Shown: piece after piece, positions 41,001 through 55,400 of the stretch
Layout of the letters: every line of letters begins with the position of its first letter
How positions within the stretch are numbered: the first letter of the stretch is position 1
Assembly: GCF_040436345.1 (NCBI RefSeq)
Contig: NC_133230.1
Span: forward strand, 7,523,297 to 7,587,296
Length of the DNA stretch: 64,000 nucleotides
Direction of reading: 5' to 3'
Origin: Pagrus major
Taxonomy: Eukaryota; Chordata; Actinopteri; Spariformes; Sparidae
Position numbers and translations under genes: made by a program
Notes under the pieces: generated by a model
Told to the model about the DNA's origin: nothing
Databases searched by the model: none
Seen by the model: the letters and a program-made list of their open reading frames with translations, nothing else

Positions 41001-44000
41001 CAGCAACAACAACTCAGTTGAGTATGGAGGAACGACAGAGCGGGTGGAGATAGGTCAACACAATACTTCAGCACTCACCACCAGCAGCTCCATCAGCGTG
41101 TGCTCCCGCAAGGCTTTAAGGCCAGACTAGAAAACAAGGAGAGAGACAGAAAGACGGGGGTGAAGTAAAACATGATGCTATAGATAATAAAGAGGTGATG
41201 TGCTCCAGATGTGGTCGTACCTGGTAGTAAACGGTGACCTCAGAGTTGGCGTCTCCCTTATTGAGTGATTTGACCTTACAGATGTGCTGCTTCAGAGGAA
41301 GCTCCACCACTCTGAACATCACCGGCACCTCTGTTGGCAGCTTGGAGAACTGCAATTTTCTGCAAAGAGGGGGGAAAAAAAGAAAGGAGGACAGAGCGGG
41401 AGGAAGGAATGGGGGGATAGCAAAAAATAGGAGAGGAGGTGAGGAAAGAAGGAACGGAGGAAATGAAAAAGCATATGTGAAGGAGGTTATAGAGGAGTCA
41501 CAGACTGAACAACTGAAGCTAATGCAAATTACTGTGTATGGTGGCAAACAGATCCATTTGATTGTATAGTACTGGTGTTCTCATTAGGGACTGCATTCAG
41601 CGTGATAGCGGACTTACTCTGTGATATACTGCAGGAACTGTTTTGACTCCTGTGGAGAAAAACACAATAAAGCATAATGAACAGGTAGAGATAAGAGAGC
41701 GAGGAGCGGAAATCAGAAAAACACAAGAACAATGTCAAGTACACTCAGAATCAATTGATGCAAGTGCAAAGCATGGACATTAACCGATTCATTAAATAAT
41801 CAGCTAGATTTATTTTTAATCAATCCACTTGTCTGCCTGCCGTCCACTCACAGTGCTGCTGAAGTTGCCCTGCACCAGTCCCTCGGCGTACAGCTCGGCC
41901 CGGAGATTCTGGCTGAACTCCATCAGCTCATCGCTGGTCAGACCGGCCGTCAGAGCCTGATACTTCTCCACCATGGACCAGCGAGAGTGCTCCAGGATCA
42001 GCAAACGCACGTCCCTGAGAAAGAGGCGGGGGAGGAGGGGGGAGAGAGAGAGGAGACGGGGAAAAGAGGACAACAAAATCAGGAGGGCTTTCCATTCAGG
42101 GCTGCCACACGTTTCACCACTAGAAGGCATCATAGACTTGAAGATGGAAATGTCAGAGGGAAAAAAAAAGACAGATGGTAAACAACTCACTTGCCGAGTT
42201 TCTCTGGTTTAATGAGGATGTTGAAGTAGGTTTTCTTGAGCTGCTCAGCGAACATGCTGAAGACATCAGGGGAGGCAGAGAAATCAGCCAGGTGGTCAAT
42301 GATCAGGTGGAACAGCAGCTAACGAGAGAGATATGGAAAGAAAGACGGATAACATCACCATGATTATCGTTCATGAAGACAATGCAGACACATCTGTGTG
42401 TGTTTGTGTCCGGAATAAAGACATGACTGTGCTTCATGACATCATGTCTGTGTTGCTGGGCAACCTGATTGTCTTTTCACAAGTGGTTTAAAAAAAGTAG
42501 CAAGAGTAGTTGTACACAAACAACTGCTTTAATTAATACTTCCATCTTTAGGGACTATAAGTAGTCCTTTTCCTGCCAAGACTTAAAGGTTAACTCCATC
42601 AATTTCACACATTAAAGTGTGTTAACAAGTCTTAGGAAGTACTACTGCATATGTAATCTGATAAATTGCCCGCCGGTGATGTCACTAAGTGACTAAATTG
42701 CATTGTGAGTAATGTAGGTGCTGGTTTTAGTGTAACACTGCTGGACTCGTTATGGACAGTTTGAAACAAATGATAAAAGTCGATACAGCAGAACCAGAGA
42801 CATCGCCTAGTTTTATTCCACATATTCTTCTTCATTTTCAAAACCTGGCACCTACGTTACCCACAATGCAATTTAGCCACTGAGTGACATCACTGGAGGC
42901 AATTCATCAGATGACATGCAGCTTCCTTGGGAGCCAAAAAAGGCTTTACACTACTTTTTACACAAATTAAGTAGTAAACCCACTTTAATGTTTAAAATTG
43001 GTAGAATTACCCTTTAAATGAGAAGACTGAGCCTGGTCTCTTGTCCGTACAGTAAATATGAAGCTACAGCCAGCAGCAAGTTAGCTTATCTTACTTCTGC
43101 TTAGCTTCTGTTTTTGTGAGGATTAAACAAAGAAAGAAGTTTGCTTTAGAGGTGCTTGTAGGTGGATTTTGTTTCCTTTGGACAGAGATAGGCTAGATAT
43201 CCTGCTATTGGAAAGGCACTAGCAGATAAAGATAAAGTTGGTTGTGCTATATAAATAAAATTGACTTGACTTGAAACATGCAGGGCCTGGTGCCCTGAGG
43301 ACCAGGATTGACAAAACACAGTGCTAAGCTAAGCCAACTGTCTGACAGCTCCAGCAACAGTATTAAACACACAATAAGCCGAAATATGAAGAAGGGTATT
43401 TTCCAAAAATGTTGAGTTATTCCTTTAATGCTTCATTGAAGTCAATAATAAGACCCGCTATTTGGCTGCCAGGTTGTCTACGTCTATTATGATGATATAT
43501 AAGATTCAATTAATGATTCATTACCACTTGACAAAGATGAAGTACGCTTTATTAGAAAGTGATATCAAAAAGCTATTTTATCTGTCTCAGATAAGTTATA
43601 TAAATGAAACCAACAATTACACAGGAAGTAAAGGGTACATCTTTCAAGGCCATGTAGATCTCTGGTGCAGAAATGCTGTTTAAATGCATCTAGAGAATCT
43701 GGACAAAGAAAGACCACACATTGATTCATACTCACAGGCAGTTTGTGGTTAAATCCTTTGACTTTGATGACCAGGCCGTGTTCACCGGCCGTCAGTTTGT
43801 ACTCCAGCTGGGCCACTTCGGCCTCATAGGCCGGCTCCGCAAGGTTATGGCCAAGGATGTTCACCAACAGGTCGAACAAGACCACACTGAAAAGAAGGAA
43901 GAGTGAAATAAAGAAAGGGAGGGAGGGGTGGTGAGAAGAAAAGAGGAATAATAATCATAATAATAATCGAGGCAGTAAAAGTGACAGGCAAGGTAGAAAG

Positions 44001-46371
44001 AAAGGGCGAAGCAACAAATATGAGCAAGAGAGAGGAAGGATGAAAGCAAGGTGAAAGAGGAAATTAAAGTAGGGAAGGACAGAAGGTACGAGGGAAGTAA
44101 AAGGGAAGATTGTAGCAATGAAAAGGGGATGAAATTGAAGGAGTGAGAGACGGGGGACTGAGGGATGGCTGAAGATAAAGAGATGTTAATGAGCACAGCT
44201 GGAAGAAAACAAACGCTCTTTTCAAAAGGTCACATTTGAGCCTGAACTCACTTCTTCGCAGACTGCTGGATTACAGGAGAGATTATGTGGAATCTGATGT
44301 AGGCTGCAGGAGGACAAAGACAAACGAGTGTCAACTCCTCCTTAAAGATATTTAAAGTCATAATGGAAACATCTTGAATGCTAAATGATGCTCACAGTGC
44401 AGGCACACACACTCAAACACACACATACACACTTCACCTTTAGGGATTTTGAATTTATTGTCCTTCTTGTACCACAGGCAGCCCCTGTCGCTGTCGGCTA
44501 TCCGGACAGGGAACTCGGTGTCTGGGCAGTCAGAGGGCTTCAGGGTGAAGTCAGTGGCTGAACGAATGCACATAAACAATAAAACATCATAATTCTGCTC
44601 GGTACAGTCTCATAAATAATGTGTGAGCTTCAATGATTCAGTATGTCCAGTTTGGGATAAACATGCAGGTAGTTGTCAAAACTGTACAAGTTTCCCCCCT
44701 TCCCCCTCCGATAAATGATTCAGGAAGCCTTGGGCCAATAAGTGAAGACACATCATCTCTTCACATTTTATTAAAAATGGCAATTTGGTGCTGTGGCCTT
44801 CAAAAATGTATAAATAGAGAACAATAAACAGCTCGAAAATGCTTGGTCAGACATGTCTCGTTTGACAGGTTTGAGTTAACATCTTGACCTTTAATTGATG
44901 TACTCCAATTAGCCTAAACAATGCAAACTGCTGACGCAACTGGATTCATGTAACATGTTGAAAGATTAAGGGCTATTAAGATAATTACACTTGAGACGTT
45001 GTATCGTGTGTCTGGCGGCAGAAATGGGACGTTTTCTAATTTATTCCAGAGGAGAACAGAAAGTGTCACCTGTGTGATCTAAGAGAGGTCGAAAATTAAA
45101 ATTCACATTTTGTTCTGCTGTCCGCTATATCACTCCTTAGATATCTTAGATAAAGGCTTTTTCCTAAATTGTCTGCTGAATGTCCTGATTTATTTCCTTT
45201 TATTAAAGTAGACTTCAGTACTTTTATTGTTGATGTGATTAAAGGCACAGGCTGTTCTCAGATGTACCTAAGCTGTATTGTCTAAGGTGCAGGACTGCGC
45301 TCATATTTGGTTTGACATGTTAAAAATGGCCTACAATGCAATGTGTTTTTCCTGCGCTGGACTTTAATTACAGTCTGTGAGTTCACTGAAAAGCAGCAGG
45401 TAACGGGGGCTGTAATTATAACTGGACTGAGGGGCAAACAAATCACAGAAATGTGCGTCCCAAACAGGCTTAAAGTCATCGATCAGCACATATAATATTG
45501 AAATCGCTCCTCCTCCTCCTCCTCTCAAGAAACAAACCTCATTCTGAGTTAAGAAATTTGAGCTTCAGTTATGACACTGAAGCGACAAACAAGAGAGTGT
45601 TACAGACGGCAGGATACATTCACCAGCTCCTCCACGTTCGGTCAATATATCTGATTACTGTCTTTGTTGGACGGATGAATGAGAGAGCAAAAGTCACACT
45701 GCCGAAGCAAGCCCTTTGCTCACGATCATCTTATTGGACACTTCCAAGATACTTGGAGCAGTTTTGGGCCAAAACAACATACTTTTTTTTTTGCCCGTAG
45801 TGCAAAACAAAGGTCAAGTTGATTCACCCACAGATGAACTTGTTTTCAGCCGGGAGGTGGAGGTCACCGTTCAGCTCCAGGTTTCCTGTCCACCGCTCCA
45901 TCCACTCCTGCTGGATGTCTGAAGAGAGAAATAATTGCATGTTTTGAATTGAGTCATGTAAAGTCTTTATTCCAACAGCAATAAAATATTGGTTTAAGAG
46001 ATTTTTTTTACATTTAAATTCTGTTACAACACTATTGTTCGCCATCTGAAAAGACAGAGATAAATGGTGGCATTTCTACCGCCGGCTGCCTGCATTATAT
46101 CAAGCTGAATATCAGTACACGAGGGGGAAAAAAGACAATGTATTCAGTGAATGCCTACAATGTGGGAAGGAGCTGTTACAGTGACAGCAGACAAACAAAA
46201 AAAACACACACGAACGCACACGAACGCACACACACAGAAACAAACCCTCCACGGTGTATTGTGTGCCAAACCACTTCTCCCTGAGGGGACACTGGCCCTC
46301 ATGTTCTGGTGACAACAGCATCAGGTTGGCTTTCTCCGGGGTGAGGAGCGACAAAGCTGCACTGATCACCT

Positions 46372-46403
<32 letters not shown>

Positions 46404-46407
46404 ACAG

Positions 46408-46440
<33 letters not shown>

Positions 46441-49400
46441 AAGTCAACTTTTCAGCACAGAGGAGGAGAGTTGTTTTTTTCTCTTTGTTCTAAATTACTT
46501 GTTTATGCGAAGACAATTTCCGCTGTCAATCACAATAAGAGGCAGCAAAACTGAACAGATCTTACAGTCATCACAGGAAATATGCAAAGCCACAATTAGA
46601 CTGCAACGTTTGATGCAAAATATTCTCCACCAATCAAAGACGGTGGCACCAACAACTCTAGCAGATATTTCTGGCATATTAAGCTGCAAAAATCATTCAC
46701 ACATCGAGACAGAAAAAAATATATTTTTCCACTTTTAAATGACCCGTTTCATTAACATCTTTATAGGATTTACGAATAAAAAAAACCTGAACTGGTTCAC
46801 TCCCCGAACTACTGAACTACTTACATCTGGGCTGTACTCAAACATCAGCTGATCTCCTGTCAGGAAGTCGTCTTTCGGGAACAGCTGCATGTTCTCGCAG
46901 ATGTCCTCGACGTACTCTATAGGGTCAATCTGACAACAAGGCGACCGTTCTCAGTGATACAAACACGTTTAAATCCATCTGATAAAGCAGCACATGATTG
47001 TTTGGATTCTTACTTGCTCCTGATAGTGAAACTCGTTCGCTTCAATCTTCTGGATCTCTTCATATATTCTGAATGCATGAACAAACAGACTGAAATATTA
47101 CCTTTATGCATCCCAGACAGAAGCTCAGATGTCAAAACAGCCTTTAGACAGATTAAGGAACATAACAAAAACAAAAAATAATAAAGCTATAAATCTATAA
47201 ATGAAACAAACAAACAAACACCGTCAACACATTCATCTCTACATATCAAGTATAATGCAGTATTAACTACCTCCTTCCCCGTAATTTACCCAAAAAGCCA
47301 GACAGGCAGAATAAAGAAACTCTGTCAGGTTTTTTTTTGCACATCTCTGTTGTGCTGTTTTGTGAGACTGTGTGTGTGAGTGTGAGTGTGAGTGTGAGTG
47401 CCTTTGCTGTGGTCCAAGCGTCTGCAGCATCTTCAGGTACTGGAACACCAGGTGAGTCACCTGTGAAAGGCCACAGACGCACAGAAATTAGATACCACGA
47501 CTTAAAAATCCGTCAGCTTTATTGGATCATTACCACGCTCATGCTGTTGGTAAAATTACCGTGAAATGACCGTTAATGACAGGGGTTAGGTGAAACGTAC
47601 CCATAAGTTTTATAAACCATATCAATTACACAGATGTAACTGCCAATCTTGTTGACTATTGTGATGTGATTACAGTCATTAAAACCAGATATGACCATCA
47701 TTTGAAAAAAGGTGTCTTCATTTAAATACCAAACAGAAGCTAATATGTGTCTTTATTCGTCCCCCCTGTAAGATTTAAACATGTATAAATGAAAACGGTC
47801 GCCTCCGCCTTTTGTGACAAAAGAGTACTAATTATTAACTGTGAACAACAGAGTCCTCAGTCCTGTCAGGGGAGAAGACAGGAAGAGAAGTATGACATAA
47901 TAATTGCTATGGATGCAATGGATGCATGTCACGAAGTGTAGACAGCTCTGTACAGACATGAGAGTGGTGTCAATCTCCTCATGTCACTTTGGAAAATTCA
48001 TGTTTAACTACAGTTTTAAAGCTTTATAATTCAAGAGGGGAATAACCCATTAAAAGTAGATGGTTAGTTTATGGCTGGTACAAGTTATTAGTAATAAAGG
48101 AGAACATTAACTGACATACATTTGCAGTAAAAATGAAAATCTAATAACCGTCATTAATAGATACATTGTAAATTTAACTTTAGTTCAGTGTTTTTCAGTC
48201 CTGGTCCTTGTGGTTTTAGATGTTTCCCTCTCACAACACACCTGATTCTCAGATCAGATTTAGCTGATCATAACTACAATTAACTCAAGTAATATGTTTA
48301 AGGACAATTTTGAGGTACTTGTACTTTTTCTCAGTAGTTCCATTTTCTGCTACTTCATACTCCACTACATTTTGGAAGCAATGATTGTACTTTTTACTCA
48401 GGTACAATTATTTGATAACAGAAATTACTAGTTATTTTGCAGATTCACATTATTCAGCGCTGTTAGGCTATTATTTGTGACCTGTAACCAATCAGATCAG
48501 GTTTTGTTTGGACCAAAAAGTTTTTTTTGGGCCTTTCATGGCTTGACTTGACAGGACGGCTTTGAGAGTGACAGGAAATGGTACAAGAAAGAGCGGGTAC
48601 AACACGTAGCAAAAAGGACCACTGATCGAACTCGAACCCTCGGCACAGCCTCTGCACATGGGGCCCTCGGAGCCATCGGGGCACCACAGATAATGCATTT
48701 TTAAATTACTTTATTTCACCGCTATCAGACAAAAGTAAGATTTCCCAGAATTATATTTATTAATATATTCAAATGACTGCCTACAAAAAAAAGAATCAAA
48801 TATGTTATCATCAGGTTTCTCTGCTTTAATGTTATACATACCCCTTTCATTTACACCTGGCCTGCCACATTCATCACATTACTCATACTTTTGTGTATTT
48901 TACCATGTCACCCTGTTACCAAGTGAGCCTCAGGTGTGCCATGCACCTCCACTGAATAGAAAACCAAACCTTCCCCTGCACTGTGTGCCACACTTGACTG
49001 TGTTTTGCTCTCTGCAAAATAATTCAGAAAGCCAGCGCCCTGTGATCCAAACAACTCCAGGTTCATCCTCCGCGACTGAAAGAATGAGTGATGAATCGTT
49101 TTTGATCGCAGTAAACAACATCTTCAAGGCCGTTGGAGCATCTATACAGCATTTATCAATGCAAGTTTGTTGACATGAAACATTTTTCCATTTAGTACTT
49201 TAGATTAGAAAACAGTCCTCCTGTTGAATGATCGCCGCCTGCCTCCCATTTCAACACAAGCATTGTCATAGCAACTGATAACACAGGTTTTTGTCCTTAA
49301 ATGACCTGTTGTATTAATGGTAACCAGGCACGCAGACCAGCTGTGTACATGCAGGGTACATCTAATTTACACTGCTACCAGTCCCTGCTCAACACAAATT

Positions 49401-52400
49401 TTATTATTTCTATGTCTGCACAGTAAAGACTAAAACAAGACCTGACAACAAATGATTTAGATGATACACGATGAACTAGGGCTGTACCCAATGTCGTTTC
49501 TTTCACAATAAAAAAACCCCAAAATGAATAAAGTGATTCATCATCAGAAATCTTAAAAGTCTTTGAAACTGGTCATATTCTTTGACATTTGAGCGCTGAG
49601 TGAATGCATATACGTAATATGATCTTTTCTTTTTGTAACAATTTCTGGTCCTGGTAGATTGCTGCTAGACCGCCCTGTTTTATACTCTCCGTGTGAAGCA
49701 AATAGTTTTGACTGCAGTGGAAATGTTGTTTTTGAAAGCCTAAATGCCAACAAGTGAACTTTTTTGTTAGATAAAACCATGTTGTGAATTTTAGAAATAA
49801 TCACATCCATCTTTTTCCAAAAAGATTTGAATTGTTGGACCTCAAAACGCTCTCGAGTTACTGGAAATATTTGGATTACACCAGTTGGAAACAATCCTCA
49901 AGGCAGACCAGGGGAATGTAATTCAACAAACAGTATAATACTCACAATACTACTGTAGCCTAATCTGTATCTGCAACTGTGCAGAAATACCAGTTTGAAA
50001 CAGAATGAATAGAAAGGCGATGATGATTTAGGCACAAGTTCTTCCTTTGCATTTTAAAAAGTTCTGCGTTCAATGTAACACACGTGCACAAAGTTTGTGT
50101 TTTAAGGCCCCCAAAACACATTTGTTGGGCGAATACAATAAAGTCAAAACGCAATAAAGTTTACGGTTTTATGCAAAAACCACTGTGGTTTGAACAACCC
50201 CTTAGAACTCAAATGTCAACGTTATGAATGAAGCTTTGAAGAAGTGTTGCCATGTATCCAGAGAAGAAAAAAAAAAAAACTAATAAAGAGAGGAAAAGTG
50301 AGGGATTTTCTTCACCTGGTAGAAGTTTTGGAAACCTTCATCAGTGAGGGTGATGGAGATGGAAAAGATAGAGTAGGTGGTGTTTTGGTCAAAGCCGGTT
50401 TCACTGTTTCCTCCAAACAAAGCCAGAGCCCAGCACCTACACACAGACACACACAGACATTAAGGGTTGAGATATGTGCAGGGCAATAGGTAGAAAATAA
50501 GTCACGTCATGTTTCTTGATTTCAAACAACATTTTTGTGGTCCCCTTGAGGCCTCGAGCGCAGCTTTAATAATCCCAGAACAAAGAGGTAACATGTATCA
50601 TTCTGTTTATGTATTTGTCCCACCTTGTGTGTAGCGTTTCATTCATTTAAAAATGAAAAGCAGGCAGCTGGCAGAGATTTCAAACTTTCTCGAGCTGGGT
50701 TATCCGTCAAAACAAACATCATGTCTGCTTTTATCTGCATGAAGAAATGTTCTAGGCGAAGGCAAAGGCATAGCGCTATGATGATGCACTGAAAGGCGAA
50801 GGTCGGTTTGAAGAAGTCTACACTGCATTAGCAAACAAGCACAAATGATGCTGGCTGAGTTTGATGACACCGAGCAGGTTTTTAATATCTGAAAGTTTTC
50901 GTGCTGCACTGAAAAGAAATAAATAGTGATGAGAAAAATCCATGAAAAGCAGTATGGTGGTATTCTGTTGTGTAGTGAAAAAATGCTGGTATGGTCCTCT
51001 TAACGTTTAAACAGGGTGTGTGATGGACACAAGGGCTGAGCGATATGACATTTGAACTATATCACAATATTTTAGGGTATTGCTGCAATATTTTGACAAA
51101 AATATTTTCGGTTTAGAAATCTCCTATTACTCAACCTGTCGCTTCTGCTTAAAGTGGTGAAATAAGTTTGTTGTATTGCTCCATATTGTTGTTACAGTCT
51201 TCTTGCCCTCTTACATGTCACTGTGGTTTGTGTTGCATCTGATCTTTCATAACCGAGCCACTTCCACACTGCTGAAGTTGTTCCCCTTTTTGAAATTAAC
51301 TCCTCCACCATGTTATTTTCGCTTTCAGCTATGCTTGTTGTTCGTGTACATAACGATATGACCCCATTACTGTAGGTCAACTAGAGCACAGATACCCGAC
51401 CCTCTGATGTCAACATGATTTTCTTTTGTTTTTTTATCCCTCCCACTCTGTTTTGATTACTTGTATTTTTCCCTGGTTCTGCTTTGAGGCAGACTGGCAG
51501 GGGTGTCAGGAGAATGAGCCACACCTGAAGTAACCTCTTCTGATTGCTGCCCCCGTTATAAGAGGGCTGGATATCTGCCTCTTACGCTCTCGGTCTCCCA
51601 TGCTGCCATCCATGAGGGTTTTAGTTTGGTTGTGTTCATTTAAAGTTGGTGTTATTTGGTTCAATTTGATTTTTAAGATGCTGGAACCAGCAAATAATTG
51701 ACATAATTGTAAAAAAAATAATAATAGTAAAAAATTACTGAAATTATTAATTTATCATCAAAATAATAGTTTCATTCATTTCTTTCAATCTACTTACCGA
51801 GTAACTGCTGCAGCTGCAGCTCAGATACACAAACCATTCCCCAATTTCAGTGAGGGGGACAACAACTGCCCAATTTCATAGCAGCATCTCGGCCCTTGAC
51901 GTTGTGATTGCCCGAACTCAATAAAAACAAGCACTCTACTGCCTCAGCGGTTTGTTGCGACTGGGAATTGAGACCAAGTACACTCAAATTTCACTGTTGT
52001 CATTTATCAACAACTGAAAACAGCAGACACAGTAAATAGGAATATTCTATCAAATGCTCCAAGTGGTGCTGATGGTAAAGGGACTATTGGATGAGCCCTT
52101 GCTACTGTGGGACCACAAGGGTTTGGCGAATCACTTTGCCACTTAGCAACAAGAGGCTGAAATGCTCTTGTACATCCACAACCAGGGATGAGAATGCATG
52201 AATCACATTGTCGAGTGGGCTGGCAAAGTGTATATATCCAAGATTGGGCTCCAACACTCGGGCGCGCTCGGAGCTTGAAAAAGCTCATGTATACCCAGCA
52301 AATTGAAGACCTTTTAATTGGGTTTTGGAGTACCCCTCAAATCAGAAAAATAAACAGACAGAGGCAATAACACTCACTTCTTCCTGAGCAATGAGAGGAT

Positions 52401-55400
52401 GCTTCCTGTGCCTTCGTGGCCAATCAGCCATGAGATGTAGTGGAGAGGCTTCACTCTGAAAAGAGGAGGGAAGAACATGAAAGGAGATTCAAAAAACATT
52501 GATGCAATCCCTCTACAATCAGGGCAAGGCATGGTATCTTTTGCCGGCTATAATTCTATGTTTACATGAAGAAGCAGCACTCTGGGGGAAGGAAACAGGG
52601 ACGTTGGGGAAAAAAGAGAAATAAACATGTTGGATGCAGTTTCTTTCAAGTCAGTGGAAAGCATCGTCCGTAACGTCGATCTCTGTATTTATGTATCTAT
52701 GTAGTTTACCTGTAGTATTCCTCCTGAGGAGGGAGGGCCCAGGTAATATTCAGAGCATGAACCTTCCTAACAGGGACGACTGCAAACACACAGACACACA
52801 GTCAGAGAAACATCATAACAAAAATACAACTTCAGCTTGTATTTCAACACATTTCAGAACACATTCTAGTGGCGTAAAGAGGTGAAATTATGAAGTAATG
52901 CATAAAATAAGATTAGAAGAAACCCCTGAGCTCTACAGAGCCAGAGGACACCAGATCTGTTCAGTGTTCAGAGATGTGCAGATAGATTGATCATTACCTC
53001 TGTAGAGCTTGTTAAAGGCTGGTGTGTCAAAGGGATCCAGCATATCAGAGAAATCTGGCTTGGCCAGATCACTGCAGGCACAAAAACAGAATCATGATAA
53101 GCAGGAGTGATGATACTGTATCAATTAAACGATACAAACATGTCTTAAACCCACCATAATGCTTCTTCATAACGGCAAAAATCACATTTCTTTTGTCTTT
53201 TAAGAAAACAACACAGAAAACTTGCATTCTAGTGTTATTGCACTGACATTTTAAGAAGAGATGTTCATGATTTTAGCTCCGAGTAAATGTTAAATGTGTA
53301 ATTTGTGAGAAATGGCCAGAAGAGCTTAATGGCCCCATTAGCTGATGGTAGTCTGCCTGCACTGCAACCTGGCTCAGTCAACCAGCCTTCCAGTGAACAT
53401 GGCTGGACACCAGACTGGGACTGAACACAGCCTCTGAGAACAGATGCCAGTTTGAAGACAGTAGATACATTGTGGAGGTGATTTACAGCGGCTCTGACGA
53501 GGACTACGACTCCAGGGATGAGAAGACACGGCAGGAGGGGACACCATGAGCATGAAGTTGCAGAGAGCCAGGCATCAGCAGCGGACAAAAACACATCTTA
53601 CTCTGTGTGAATTGAGGATTTGTTTTGATCAAGCCAGAGGTGATTGTGGAAAGACAAAGACAATGATACAGGAGTTTTATTTTGTTTATGTCAAGTTTGA
53701 ATGAAGTGTGTCTTACGATGATTAATGAGGTAATAAAGCTTGTCTTAGTTTGGTTTTATTGACATTTTGAGAGGTTATTTTGTTTACTCAAAATAAATTC
53801 GCAAACTCGCTGCTACCTACATCCCCCAGCTAAAACTAGGGGGGCCTCTTGCACCTCTCGTAGTACGAAATGGTATTAGAGACAGGAAAACGTGTGGCTA
53901 GCTGGTTAGTTAGTAGATATCTTCGACGTAATGTCAATGTTGTTTGCTCACACTCTGTTGATAATGTTAGTAAATTTTTTGAATGTTTTAAATTAAAATT
54001 CTGACCATATCGTACAAATTGCCCCTTTAAAGATGCCTGAGAATATTTTATTATAAGCTCACAGATGAAAGAAACTTCATCCATACAGACGGGGGTTACA
54101 TAATTGAAAGCAAAGCATTAAAAATTGGTGGTTATGATGTTTTCAAATCGCAGTGATATGCATGTTGATTCTCTACAAAACCTGCCGCAGTGACTCATAA
54201 AGCAAACAGAAGTGGAGTTCTGGAAGAAAACACTAATTCAGCTCGACTTTAGGGAGAAATTATCCCTTTCAGGTGAATGATGTTTAAAAAAAAAAAGAAA
54301 AAAAAAGAGCACGTCTGAGATGAAGTGAGGTAAAAAAAGAGGCGCGGAAGAGACGGAGGGAGGCTTGACATTTACATTTGAGCAACGTCTCAAAGGATAT
54401 TCAGACTCAATCTATATCACCGCAGCACCTCATCACAATGACTGAGAGCCTCTTTTCCAATACTCACTTGTTAGGCACCTTGCTGAAGATCTCTCTCACC
54501 CACTCTTCCAGAGTGTCCAGCTTCTCTAAAGGACAGACCGAGTGAAGGAGGATAAATTAGAGTTCGAGTGCGTCTCAATATTTCTGGCTGAAAACTCATA
54601 ATTCTGGGTTTAGTGTTGGTGTTAGCCTGTGCAGGTTCCAGTCCTGTTTTTTTGCTTTGGTGGTGGGTTGACCATTTTTAAAAGATAAAAACAGATTCCT
54701 GCTTCTCAGCGTTAGGATCCGTCTCACATGTTGTCACATTTTGGACACATGAACACTTTTCTCTGTGTAAGCACTCTTTGCTTGAAGAAAAAGCACTCCT
54801 GCCTAGAGCGCAGCATTAGATCAGATTGTAATCGAATGATGGAAAAAGGCCAGTTATTGAATTTATTCTTTAATAAAACAACGAGACACAGTGAATCTTT
54901 TCAGCCCAGTTTGGCTGTGCTGTAAATGGAAGAAGCAGCTCAAGGGGAAGATTTTTTTACCTACAGAAATCGATACTTGTGTGATGCGGTTTTAAAGTGA
55001 TTTTTCCCTTAAAATTTAGATGATCGCGAGCCAAAAAGCTACATGTAGGAACTCGCCGCTTATCGAACTCTTACTCCGAACAAAAAGGAGCAGCATTTCA
55101 CCAGAAAGTTGGGCCGTCCATCTCTCGTGGAGGCTAATTTATGCCTTATAAAGCTATTTCTCTTGGAGGGCATTTCCAAGAATGATTACTCCGCATTGGC
55201 ACAGTAAAATGTAGTCAAATACGTATCAGCGATGTTTCTAGCTTAGCCTCAAACTTCATCCAAGAGCCAAGAAGTAATTTTGGTTGGACTGAGGGCAGAC
55301 TGGACACTACAGTGACTCACTATCGTCTCTTGAGGTACAGATTGGCATTACGAGATTTTAAACTAAAATCCTTACATGTAGCCCTTTAAATTTAATGTTG

